64,000 nt of DNA from Isoetes taiwanensis (Eukaryota; Streptophyta; Lycopodiopsida; Isoetales; Isoetaceae), in contig JAJEKV010000003.1 in assembly GCA_021234155.1 (NCBI GenBank), positions 33,651,166-33,715,165 on the forward strand. The letters run 5' to 3'. Each line of letters starts with the position of its first letter. Position 1 is the first letter of the stretch. Below the pieces are notes generated by a model, which was not told the origin of the DNA, ran no database searches, and was given only the letters and a program-made list of their open reading frames with translations. A program made the position numbers and the translations under genes. Shown here piece after piece: positions 30,679 through 41,567 of the stretch.

Positions 30679-33600
30679 ATGATTATTGTCTCTTGGAATT
30701 TGCGAGGCATTAAGGGAGTTCTCAAAAGGGGTCGGGTCCTAGCAGCACTCAGATCTATGAAAGCTGATATCATCTTACTTCAGGAGCACAGACTCCCAGA
30801 TTTTGAGGCCAGATCCATTGGGAGTTGGGTGGGATGTGACTACTCGTCTTTCAGCTGTGCTGCCCAAGGCACTAAAGGAGGTACATGTATTCTATGGAAA
30901 GGACAGCTATAGAGGCATCAGTTTGCTGGGAGAGATGGCAGATGGCAAGCCATAACATTTGAAACAACGAAATGTCAGTGGGGACTCCTCAATATATATG
31001 CATCCAATGTTCCCGCAGAAAGAGCAGTGATGTGGAAGGAGATAGAAGAATGGATAATTCAGCATGGCAGGGGGGTAGAGAACTGGATTCTTGGTGGGGA
31101 TCTGAATATGACGGATGTTTGGGACCAAAAAATAGGATTGCACAGGAATCTACAGGAGGAGGAAGAAATTGCTTGGAACTCCCTCTTAAACAATGTTGGA
31201 CTTTCACTAGTACCTCCCTCTAACGCTTCTTTCTCATGGTCAAATAAGCAAAAGGGGCAGGACAGGGTATATTGCCTGCTTGATAGATTCTATATGGCCA
31301 ATAAATCAGCTTGTTTCATGGATAAATGCTATGTTGAAGGAGAGCTTGCATTCTCGCACTCAGATCACGTACCACAGAAGCTCGTCCTAGAAAATGTCCC
31401 CTCTATCAGGAAGCAAGGTAATGTTCCATTCAAATTCAATACCTCATGGTTGGGAAAGGAGGCCTTTTGCAGACCATTTAGGGCATTCCTGGCCTCGCTA
31501 CCAAATCTTGATGGTCTCCCTAGTATGAAAGCTTGGATACAAAAAGTTACCTTATGAAGAGATGGATAAAAGAATGGGGCAGAATGAGATCTTTGGAATT
31601 CAGAAAGGAAAAAGACATTGTGTATAATCTGCTAAGGGAGGTTAAGCAAGAACTCTTGGATCATCCACATGACCTGGAAAAACAGTGCAAGGAAGTGGAA
31701 CTTGAGGGAAAAGCCAAAGCTATTGAGGAGGAAGAAGCAAGGGGGGCCGCGGTACGCTCTAAAACAAAGTGGTACACCGAGCTTGACTCTGAGAACTCTA
31801 AATGCTTCTTCAGAATGGCAGGGGCAAGACTGACAGAAAATATTATCTCAACTATAAGGGACAATGGTGATTCTACATTAGAGGACCAAGAAGAGATCAA
31901 GACATTCATAAGAGAAAACTTCCAGAAACAATTTATGGAAGATCCTAGACCATTGTCATTTCAAGCTCAGATCTCGCAATGGATGACCAAGATGGATTGG
32001 TCGGACAAAGTCACACATGATGAGAATCAAAGCTTGATTCGGTATTTTGATGATGAGGAAATTTACAAAACTCTGTGTTCTTTGGCCTCAGGTAAATCTC
32101 CTGGTCCAGACGGTTTCCCTCCTGAATTCTTTGTGGAGTTCTGGGACGTCTTGAGGCCTGACTTTGTGAAGGCAGTAAGAGGTGCATGGTCTTCCTCTAC
32201 TCTGCACCCCACTCTAGCCGCTGGGTTCATCACCCTTATACCTAAAGTACCAAGGCCAGTGTCGCTTGGTGAATGGAGACCTATTGCTCTGACCAATGTT
32301 ATGTACAAGGTCATTATGAAAGGCATTGCCAACGTTAAGCCTATTCTAGCGGGGTAATTGGTAGAGAAAGTCGGCATTCCTTCTGGCGGTACATTCTTGA
32401 TAATTATATTGCGACTAGGGAAGGGTTTTGACTTGGTGTAGATACTTTCGGAAGCGAAGCGTGTTCTTGTAAAGATGGATTTTCGGAAGGCCTATGATTC
32501 CCTTAGATGGGAAGGTTTGCAAGAGACTATGAAGTATATGGGATTCCAGAGTGAGTTCATCAATCTCTCTATGGGCATGAACAAGCTTGCCTCTGCCTCG
32601 GTACTTGTTAATGGCGAGCCCTCAGGCCTATTTCACCTCAGGAAAGGGATACGCCAAGGATGTCCATTAGCTCCCTACCTCTTTGTTATTATGGCTAGCC
32701 TTCTTACAAAAATGGTAAACCTCAAAGTGGAGGAAGGTGCCATGTCTGGACTATCTCTTCCGGGACAAGGTGGGAAGCTTACGATTATGCAGTATGCAGA
32801 CGATACCTTCATGTTCCTCAGGTTTGATGATAGTAGTTTCCAATCCTTTCGTGATATTCTAGTTGCCTTTAAGGATATTTCTGGTATTGAGCTCAATGCA
32901 AACAAATGTTCTACTCTATGGGCCTTGGATGGGGATATTGATCCTCGTGCTAAAGAACTTGGGTTCCCGGTGGTGCTAACAAATGAGGCAGTTAAGCTTC
33001 TAGGTCTACCACTATCTCTCTCGGATAGCATGAAAGGCTTATGGTCCCCAATATTGGACAGGCTTAGGAAAAAAATGGGGTTGTGGTCTGCTAAAGGGTT
33101 AGCAATTGCAGGCAGAGTCACTGTTGCTAATGCTGTCTTTGCATCTTCTCATATTTATTTCTCATCAGTGATCGTGGCTCAAAAAAGTGTATATAATCAG
33201 ATACATGTCATTATTAGGAAGTTCATTTGGAGCGGTATCGCCAAAGTAGCATGGTCAGAGCTATGTAGAGACAAGAGAGATGGGGGACTAGGATGTAAAG
33301 ACCCCTTTATACAGGCACAAGCACTTGCAGCCAAATTTGTTTGGCGTGTACTTCAAGATGACTCGTCCCAAATACTGGCTCAACCAATGTAAGATCAAAG
33401 GTAAGCCATCTCTGCCTAGAGACGAGCTGGGGGCCTTCTTTTATGATTTTAAAGTGGCTCCAGGTACTTCCCCTATAATGAGAAGAATACTTCAGGCTTG
33501 GAAGGAGGTAATATCTGTATGTTCCCCACCCAATGTTCCTAACAAGGTTGGGCACTTTAGTATCTTCTGGAATACACATGTTTGGAATAAGGAAGGTCTC

Positions 33601-34951
33601 CCCTTGGCCCTGGTCCATCCCCGTATATTTACGAAGTGGAAAGAACAGGGTGTGCAATATCTACAGCATTTATGGGTGAATGGCAGATGGACTAAATTCA
33701 AGGGTACAATTCGAAGGGTAGGGGAAGGAGATAGAAAGGTGCTGCAAGAGATCCTGAGAAATGTCAAAAACATGCAGGTGTGTGGTCACGAAGAGGCATG
33801 GTGGTGTGCGAGGGAAAAAAAAAGTACAGTGTGGCGGTATTTTATCGTGCCTTGTGTGGTGTGAAACTCCATTAATAGAGAAATGAGGTCGGGGGTAACA
33901 AACAATAGTTGCTAAGTCTCTCCTAGCTAATTCATGGAAATCTATCCGCTCTAAGAAGCTTCAATTCTTTAGGTGGAATAAGCGCTCAAGGGGGTCTCAA
34001 GACTAAAGAAGTGTTACCTTCAAAAGGGATTGTGACTGATGATATGTGCCCTCTGGGATGCCACTCACGTGAATCTCTCAGGCATCTTTTTTTTTGTCCC
34101 ATGATCCATGAATTCTGGTGTTGGGTCTCCCCGATTCTAGGGATTGAATTGGTTCATCTTGCCTGGCCAGAACTACTTATCAGAGCATATAGGTGCATCA
34201 TTACTGCCTCCATGGTAAATGTGGCACTTTGGGTGATATGGAGACACCGATGTGATGTGGCATTAGGGGGACAGGTAACTTCAGTGACTAAGTTAAAGAA
34301 CATCTTCAACATGGAAGTGGCTCTTATGGCCTTATCCCACCATAGAAAGATGGGGGTGGCATACAATAGGGTAAAAGCATGCTACGGTGTACCACTTTTG
34401 GAACCCTCAAAAGTACCTACACTGGGTACTTTTAAAACTGGTACTTTCTGTTTATTCTTTCCATTAAAATCAATCAAAAATTTTTGAATTGAGGGTCAAT
34501 AACATGACAATCTATAGTACTAGAGGATAACAATACTATTAGAGGCTAAAATAAATAAATTAACTCTCAAACTTATTGTTTATTGCAGCATTTATGCAAG
34601 TTCCCAGTACCCAGTGTTGGGTACTTTTTTGGGTAGTTTCGCACTCCCTAAAAAGTACTTTAGATGGTACACCCTAGCATGCTTTTACCCAATAAAGATC
34701 TGGACAGGGTTGGCAATTTGCAGGGATTTATAGCTACTTCAGATGTCAGTGGTCACAAGATGAGGGTCCACTTGATAATGGGGAACGTACTCTTGGTAAC
34801 TAAGTATCTTCGGTCCTTTAGCTGGTGGTGTGTGGAAACGAGCTATGCCTACCCTATAGTACCTGCCTCTGTGGAGAAGATGGTAATATTTCCCTATAGT
34901 ATCTACACGTGGGGAAGAAGAGAAAGTGTTTCCAGTAGTACATACACCTAA
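30679..34951 (+). pseudogene. LINE ORF2: endonuclease, reverse transcriptase, Cys-His tail (decayed)
   Basis: Start ATG 30679 gives MIIVSWNLRGIKG. The AP-endonuclease domain shows SWNLRG, ILLQEHR, WILGGDLNM and AFSHSDHVP (30679-31557), with one in-frame TAG at 30910-30912. A frame change near 31.54 kb leads to the linker and reverse transcriptase: ASGKSPGPDGFPPEFF, LIPKVPRP, GEWRPIALTN, then after more breaks near 32.36-32.44 kb VKMDFRKAYDSLRWEG, GIRQGCPLAPYLF and QYADDTFMF (YADD at 32793-32804). Another shift is at about 33.39 kb. The C-terminal Cys-His motif CPLGCHSRESLRHLFFCP is at about 34.04-34.10 kb. A MITE interrupts the last part (34369-34690); the frame resumes behind it to TAA 34951. 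Dead as it stands, but all domains are present. Confidence 0.85.
34369..34690. mobile_element. 322-bp MITE inside LINE ORF2
   Basis: Ends are inverted: GGGTAAAAGCATGCTA at 34369 and its complement ending at 34690, with inverted similarity for about 26 bases (one mismatch) and looser similarity further in (AAAGTAC, GGGTACTTTT). AATA flanks both ends (34365-34368 and 34691-34694). Removing the element plus one AATA joins the LINE reading frame exactly (..AYN to KDLDRVGN..), which confirms the 4-bp duplication. No coding capacity. Superfamily not assigned. Confidence 0.85.
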
Positions 34952-35074
34952 GGCTCAATGGCCAAGCAACTATGATGTAACTTCTTATCTGTCCTATTAA
35001 GGGGACTCACTGTATATTGTACCATTCTATAATAATAATAGTACCAAAATAAAAAAGAAGATACTCTTACCTTC

Positions 35075-35092
35075 AAAAAAAAAAAAAAAAAA
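35075..35092 (+). repeat. Poly(A) tail of the LINE
   Basis: Eighteen A followed at once by the right copy of the 15-bp duplication (the last A is shared). Confidence 0.9.
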
Positions 35093-35140
35093 GTAGTATT
35101 TATGGGGCGTGCTTTGTCTGGTTAGTTTGCCCTCCTAACT

Positions 35141-35496
35141 TTTGGTTTGGACATGCATGACTAATGCCCATGCATGCATAGCACCTTCTCTGCCAGTCAC
35201 TGCGCATGCATGTATACACCCCTGTTAATGTTAGGTTTCCATCCACATGCTTTTGCATGTGAGATCACTTTACATCCAGTAAATCTCAAGTTTATATTAA
35301 CATACTTTTGCATGCACCTTTGGTCTGGACATGCATGTCTATGTCCATGCATGTATAGCATCTTCTCTGCCAGTCACTGCATGCATACATCCCTTCTCAC
35401 CCCGTCAATCTTAGGTTTCTATCCACATGCTTTTACATGTGAGACCACTTTACATCCAATGAATCTCAAGTTTATATTAACATGCTTTTGCATGCA
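35141..35496 (+). repeat. 178-bp tandem duplication
   Basis: Copies at 35141-35318 and 35319-35496 share TTTGGTYTGGACATGCATG, CTTCTCTGCCAGTCACTGC and CTCAAGTTTATATTAACAT. It is TGCATG-rich. It could be part of an LTR or promoter region of the copia remnant downstream. Confidence 0.85.
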
Positions 35497-36127
35497 AAGG
35501 TCCTCCTAGCTAGTCAATCTCAATCTTTCATTCATATGCATTTGTGATTCCTTTGTTCTATATTTCTTTTTGTCGCCCCCCCCCCTTTTGGGTTGTTCAT
35601 GACCGCATGTTTTTTTGCCACAGGCAGCATACAAAAGATGAAGAAGGCATCAATTTGAGTAAATTGCATGGGGCTTTTGGGATTTCTATGATTAATCATG
35701 TAGTCATGGCACATGCTTACTTCCTTTTGCGGCCATATAGGTCTTTTCACATTAGAGCCTTACCTTTTCTCTGACATCATAAAGTGCCAAGGTCTTACAA
35801 AACCATGTGCAATCTTTCATGTTCCCTTTTTCTTCAAGGTAATCAACTTCTCTTTGTTTTGAGGTTCTTGGCATATTTACTTGCAGTTGAATTTACAGTG
35901 GCAATGGTTTTGTAATCATGGTTCAATCCCAAATAAACATCGATTATAGATGTAGCAATATGGTGTTGGCTCTATAACTATTTTATGTTATTATAATGGG
36001 TTCAACTCCCATTCTTTGAATTTATTGATGCCCCTCGTCTTATGGTTCCATCACAATTGTCTATATTTGCAAAAGTCTAGTTGGTCATTAGCACAAGTCA
36101 ATACATCAAGAGCATTATTATTTTCAT

Positions 36128-37120
36128 TTGATATCAGAGCTAACACAAATGACGGCTAGACTTGGTGCATCATTGTTGAGTGCAATAGAGGTGTTTAAAG
36201 GTACAGGAGGCTTTCAAGTATGGAAAGAAAATATCAAAGAAATCTTGGAAGTGAAAGGACTGTGGTCATATGTTGGAGCAGATGTTGATAATGATGAAGT
36301 CAGTGGAACAGCAGTTGTAAGTATAACTGCTGCAAGCGAAGGCTCCAGTTCTGAAGAAGCAGAGGTAACTAGCTCCAATATTAATGCTAAGTTAATTGAG
36401 ACTAAGAGCATTGTTACAATTAAACTAGGTCCTAGCATTCTGTTGAAAGTAAGTGGCATGAATCCTAGAGCAATCTGGAAATTTCTCATTAAAACTTATG
36501 AGAATAAGACCTCATCTCAATTGGATGTTCTCGATAGGGAACTCAGAAATCTGAAATTTCATGAAAAAGATGACATAACAGAATTCTTTTAGAGATTTGA
36601 CAATTTAGTTGCTGACTTAGAGGCAGCAGAAGTCATGATAACTAGTGAGCATCAGGTAATGTCTATTGCAAGAGCATTCTCTGATTATGATCATTTATCT
36701 ACCCTTGTTAGAAACATTGCCAAGCCTAGGGAAGATGCTGAACTAATGGTAAAAACAGAACTTGAACAAAAGAAATTAATAGGAGAGCAAGAAGAGCACT
36801 ATTTGATTTTGTAAGCTGGAAGGGGAAAAGGCAGAAATGACAAAAACAAATTAGGACCTTATTATCACTGCAACATTATATGACAATTGTCCTAAGTTAG
36901 CAAAGGATAACAAATGTTTTAATTGTGATGGTCTGGGGCATCAAGCTGCAAACTGCTCTAGTTCTAAAGATTTTGCTAAAGGAAGGGGTAGAGGTGACCT
37001 TAAAGGAAGTACTAGAGGAAGATACAACAATAGGGGAAGGGGAAGAGGGAGAAACACCTCTGCAGTAAATTTGACCAAAGGAAATAAGCACAATAGATTA
37101 GGAGGAACTGGATGAAAATG
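36128..37120 (+). pseudogene. Ty1/copia gag remnant with primer-site-like sequence
   Basis: TTTGATATCAGAGC at 36127-36140 resembles the initiator-Met-tRNA primer site (TGGTATCAGAGC) with two changes and is preceded by ..TTTTCA, as expected at an LTR end. ATG 36149 starts MTARLGASLLSAIEVFKGTG. The UBN2-type gag continues with FQVWKENIKEILEVKGLWSY, AIWKFLIKTYENKTSSQLD and LRNLKFHEKDDITEFF, then a stop (36592) and, still recognisable, RFDNLVADLEAAEVMITSEH. An intact CCHC knuckle C-F-N-C-D-G-L-G-H-Q-A-A-N-C lies at 36915-36956 in another frame, followed by an RGRG-rich tail. No protease, integrase or polymerase follows, so this is a 5' fragment. Confidence 0.85.
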
Positions 37121-37568
37121 AAGAGGGGAGTAATGAATATTTCTACCTTGGATGCAGAGTAGCTACTTATTATGCATTAGGAGTTGGTGTTGTAGTACAT
37201 ATCCGGTACCCAATTTTTGCATATTCCACATTCTTAAGTTCTGCGCATGTTTCAGGTTTGTTGTTTTGTTTTGCTATGAAGTTGGTAAACAATTAGTGGA
37301 ATTCCTGACCTCAAGTAAGTTAATTTTTTGAATAATTTATTAGCCAGATTAGGCATGAGGATAAGGACTCATTATACTTTCTATCTTTAGTTCTACTTTA
37401 AACAGCTATACTCTTGATGTCATTTGTAGTTTATATAGAGCCCATTTGTACGTATAAAGGTTTGGAATCATGCTGTGTTTTGTTGTTCATATTGTCAGAA
37501 TGATCTTTTGGCTTTACACGGAAAAGAATATATGGAGCTTCACAGGCCTCTTCCTATTTTGAGCCATG

Positions 37569-38000
37569 GGTGAGTTTATCTATTACCCTATATGTTTTCG
37601 TCCCTCAGTCTACAACAGTAATTACTTTCTACTATGGGAGCTCAACTTAGTAGCCTCTTCTAGATACATGTGTGAGTTTATCTATTACCCTGAATCTTCT
37701 GTCCCTCAGTCTAGAGCAGTAATTACTTTTTACTAAGAGCTCAACTTAGCAGCCTCTTCTAGATACACGTGTGAGTTCACCTATTACCCTCTTCTAGATA
37801 CATATGTGAACAAAGCCAACCAAATGAAAATAACGTATCACCTCGAGCTCATTTTCTAACTAGAAGATGAAAACAATATAAGACCTCCAAGAAAAGACAG
37901 ATGAGTCTATATAGGAAGAATAGAGTGCCAAAATAAAAGATACCATCTGAGTCGAGAGCATTAATTGCTTTTTACCATGGGAGCTCAACTTAGTATCCTC
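37569..38000 (+). repeat. Tandem repeats of about 107 bp
   Basis: GTGAGTTTATCTATTACCCT, CCTCAGTCTA..CAGTAATTAC and GAGCTCAACTTAG..AGCCTC recur at about 37.57, 37.67 and, partly, 37.77 and 37.96 kb. Confidence 0.75.
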
Positions 38001-38299
38001 TTCTTTTTTCCTTATGATCCGTTAGCAATTTGATCCCTTGTTGCCATGTTTGGCATTGTCGATGCGATTCAGTTACCTTACTATTACTTGTTTGAAATAT
38101 GAGCTTTATTGGATTCCACGCACAGGTTTGCATCTGAAAAGGCCTATATATTGTAGACAATACTTAATGTGATAGTGCAAGACTTCATGCAACATCTTTA
38201 GTTCTTTTGTTAATTGAGAACTAAGATTCCATAACATTATGTCTGGCATCTAAGACTAATTCATAAGAAACGGTCTTATCCCCAAAAGCTGGATTCTTG

Positions 38300-38720
38300 G
38301 AGCTTTATAATTGCATGAAGTATTTTTGCATGCCTCTAAAACATGTGCCTATTTGATCATAACTCATGATACAGATCATATGTTTCTCCTTATGCCGATA
38401 CAAAGGTGGTTTGCTTGAGATTGAAAATTGCATGAGAGGTTTTTGCTATCTTCGGTCCTTTGTCCATGTCAAGTTCTCATGTTCTTTGCAAGAACCAAAA
38501 ACAGATTAATTAAGATTCAAAATTGCATGAGACGTTTCTGCGATCTTCCATCCTTTGTCCATATTAAGTTTCCATGTTCTTTGCAGAAACCAAGTAAGTC
38601 TTGAAGAGCTTTTTTATTTTCTTCACCTTTAAAATTGCATGTAGTTTTTTTTGCATGCCTCTAGAACACGTGCCTATTTTATCATAACTCAGGATACAGA
38701 TGTTTCTCCTTATATAGAGA
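38300..38720 (+). repeat. Interleaved direct repeats, two families
   Basis: One 72-bp unit (AATTGCATGAGAGGTTTTTG and CCTTTGTCCAT..AAGTT) is at about 38426 and 38520. Another (GCATGCCTCTARAACAYGTG and CATAACTCAKGATACAGAT) is at about 38330 and 38655 around it. This is consistent with a duplication of a larger block. Confidence 0.65.
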
Positions 38721-38791
38721 AAAACATATTACTTGAGTTTTAAAATTGGGCCTTTGATTAGCCATGTCCATGTCAGATTTCTATGTTTTAT

Positions 38792-40128
38792 TTTTTTTTG
38801 TTGAAGGACGTCAGACTTTATTCAATCAAAGAGTCAAATACAAGTATAAATGCAGAGACAGGAATAAAATCTCAGCGGAAGCAACCTGCCTAAGCATAAG
38901 AGTGCACATCCAAAAACTCCTCAAAAATCAATCGCCTCTTGCGAGGGGCAAGTGAAGAACAATGATACGACTTTACAATGTAACCTTGAGCTTCTTGGAG
39001 AACACGATTATCTGCCACATCCAGACCTTTGAAGATTACCAATCTTCGTCTTTTCCAGATAGTCCAAAGCAACCATCCTGCTGCTAGATGAAAAGCCTGG
39101 CCTTGTAACTCTGTCCAAGTACTTGGGTAAATTGCCAAAAGCAGTTGTTGACTTGTTAGTGAAACCTGAAAAAGGGAAAACAACCAGTCCCATACCTGTC
39201 TAAGGTGTTCACACATGAAAAAGCAATGCTCAATGGTCTCAGATCCCGCGCTTGCATCTTTGGACAAGCGATTTGATATTCTAGGGTTAAACTTATGGAC
39301 AAGCACATTAACCGCGAGACACCTATGAAGAATCGCCACCAAAGAAGCGCCACTTTAGGATGAAGTAGCTTGTCCCATGCCCAAGACCACACCTTACGCC
39401 ATTGAGAAGGAGGAAGTTGAAGAGACCACTTATTAGGCGGAGGAAGAATATCGATTATCAAGCAACAAGCGATACATAGAGTTCACAAGTTTGCACTCCT
39501 TAATTTCTTCATGACAAACCCATACCAAAATATCTTCTTGGTGTGGCGAGAATAGGCTGTAGAAAATCAGCAACTTTTTGCCAAAGAACTCTATCCCATC
39601 GCCCCAATAGAAACTTTAAGCGAAAAAGCCTCCCATGTCAAGCTGGCACGAGTCATACCATCTTTGCAATAGTTAAGATTCCAGCACTTTTCCAACGTCT
39701 TTGAGTCAATGGGTGCCTTTGTAAAAGCAAAGTGGTTGATTGTCTACGAGAGGGATCCACCAACAAGGTGCGATCAACTGTACACTGGCGGTTGGGTGAT
39801 GTGAAATAAAGTTTTGACTGTGTGCCAGGAATCTAACAATCCCTTTAAGAATGGAGAAGCATTATGATAAGGCCGCAACTCATAAAATAAACTCCATGGA
39901 AGAACAGGTTTGAGTGTGACTTTACCAAAAGGGATACAGTAGGTAAGAGCCTGTGCAATAAGCCGTAACCCAGGAGAATCATCCTTACCTACAAGAAGCC
40001 GCCAAATGAATTTTGAGATCATAACCTTACTCTGCAAATGGAAATCTGTCATGCCCAAACCTCCAGTAGACTTAGGTTTTATACACTTAGACCATGCAAC
40101 CTTTACCACTACCCCTGCTTCATTTCCA
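38792..40128 (-). mobile_element. 5'-truncated LINE, minus orientation, with 17-bp target duplication
   Basis: The direct duplication AGATTTCTATGTTTTAT lies at 38775-38791 and 40129-40145. The 38.79 kb end carries a T-run, that is poly(A) on the minus strand. The minus strand encodes the C-terminal part of ORF2: KPKSTGGLGMTDFHLQSKVM and KFIWRLLVG (40109-39990), then a zf-RVT-like segment with WSWAWDKLLHPKVALLWWRF (39400) and SETIEHCFFMCEHLRQVWDW (39230). Broken by stops and frameshifts. Truncation just before KVAWSKC fits incomplete reverse transcription. It is a different subfamily from the LINE at 26.6 kb. Confidence 0.88.
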
Positions 40129-40880
40129 AGATTTCTATGTTTTATATATATGAGCTACACGAAGGCAGCCTTTTTTTGTTAGCTGAAATAGGTGAACGTC
40201 GTTTGCATGAACCAGCTTCAATATTAGGGTGCATGTTTAATGGCTTAATGCTGATTTTCTATGCATTGCCATAAAAGTGCAAATGCAAGATTGCAAAAGT
40301 CCATGTCATTTGCAAGAACCAAATAAGTTGATTTGCCTTTCAATTCTATGTATATATGTATCTTCTACCTTATGATGGAAATTATCAAATATACACATAT
40401 GAATAAACTAAAAATCTCTCTTTAACCTAATCAGTTACTACTAGATCATGACTATTTGCATCTGCAGCTATCCCTTTTGACACTTTTATCTACGGTTGTG
40501 TTTAATTCTTGCAATATTCAATATTTTTGTCTGTCAATTTTCTCACCCTTGGACTAATTATAATCATTCATCCCTGTTGCCACCCTGACGCTTTTGGGAG
40601 TACCAAATAGAATTTGAGATGTTACTAACTTAACACATACAGTTAAATCAATTTGAATTGATTTAAGACACTACTTTATGAACCTGCCCAGCATAGCTTT
40701 GCTAGGTACTTAGTATTGATTTAAGACACTACTTTGTAAACCTGGCCAGCATAGCTTTGCTTAAGGAAATTAGTCTTTTCTTGTCCTCTAGATAGAGATA
40801 AATATAGATAGTCCATAATATCTTCTGAAGATGTGATTGAGCAAATGTTCAACCATATGATACAGATGGAATTGCCTAGA

Positions 40881-41046
40881 ATCCCATCGATCCGAGCCAT
40901 CGGATCGGCATTCTCGAATGGGCGAGCATGCATCTCTTGCATGCGTGTATGCATTTTCTCCGGCTCTGGTTCATTGGGATCGCTATTTCTTGCAACTTCT
41001 TCATCGACTTCTCATCGGCGTTTTCTCCTCTCTCAGCAGTTCCCTT
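40881..41046 (+). repeat. 166-bp direct repeat, copy 1
   Basis: Begins ATCCCATCGATC and ends CTCTCAGCAGTTCCCTT. Copy 2 (41264-41429) is gap-free and about 95 percent identical by eye. The 217 bases between the copies contain a T-run followed by GATACCAGGTAGGGGAGG, which on the minus strand looks like a retroposon 3' end with poly(A). Confidence 0.85.
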
Positions 41047-41263
41047 GACTCTCTCTTTTTTTTTTTTTTGATACCAGGTAGGGGAGGGGCTTCTCCCTGC
41101 TTGGTTTGATAGTTTGGCGTCTTTTTCCATATTTGGACATGCTCTTCCTCAATCTTGTCCCTTTTTTTTGCCATCCTTCAGCCTTCAACCTCGGTCCCGT
41201 TTTGATAAGGAAGTTCTCTTTTTGTCGGGAGCTTTTGTCTGTTTTTATGTGAGCCCTTCGATA

Positions 41264-41429
41264 ATCCCATCGATCTAAGCCATTGGATCGGCATTCTCGA
41301 ATGGGCGAGCATGCATCTCTTGCATGCATGCATGCATTTTCTGTGGCTCTGGTTCATTGGGATCGCTATTTCTTGCAACTTCTTCATCGACTTCTCATCG
41401 GCGTTTTCTTCTCTCTCAGCAGTTCCCTT
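41264..41429 (+). repeat. 166-bp direct repeat, copy 2
   Basis: Same length as copy 1, offset 383 bases, with only scattered substitutions. The Cys/Ser-rich ORFs on both strands derive from the repeat and are not credible genes. Confidence 0.85.
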
Positions 41430-41471
41430 AGTTCCCTTAATGTGTATATTATTGTAAATGTTGTTTTTATT

Positions 41472-41567
41472 GCGTGACATGCATAAACAGCCCCTCGCTT
41501 TTTTGAGGTTGTTTTTTGTCGCGTGGCATGCGTGACCAACCCCTCGCTTTTCGAGGTTGTTGTTTTC
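41472..41567 (+). repeat. 48-bp tandem duplication
   Basis: GCGTGRCATGCRTRAMCARC followed by CCCTCGCTTTT..GAGGTTGTT occurs at 41472-41520 and 41521-41567. Each copy contains a short hairpin (CCTCGCTTTT.GAGG). Confidence 0.8.

Larger units (their letters stand above)
26653..35091 (+). mobile_element. Near full-length LINE (L1-like) with two extra upstream ORFs
   Basis: The insertion is fixed at both ends by a 15-bp duplication and ends in an A-run (35075-35092). Length is about 8.4 kb. Order: 5' leader of about 450 bases, small ORFa, small ORFb, ORF1 with a DUF4283-like domain, a 780-base spacer, and ORF2 with endonuclease, reverse transcriptase and C-terminal Cys-His motif. ORF1 is intact; ORF2 has an in-frame stop, several frameshifts and a MITE. 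Plant L1 elements usually have just ORF1 and ORF2; the two leader ORFs are unusual. The perfect target duplication suggests a fairly recent insertion, older than the MITE. Confidence 0.9.

Noticed and set aside
27888-34951. Helitron or viral origin for the large ORF block
   Set aside because: Endonuclease, YADD reverse transcriptase, poly(A) and a 15-bp duplication define a LINE; no Rep/helicase or viral motif is present.
38890-39461. A functional protein of 150 residues on the minus strand
   Set aside because: It is the C-terminal part of LINE ORF2 inside a 5'-truncated insertion.
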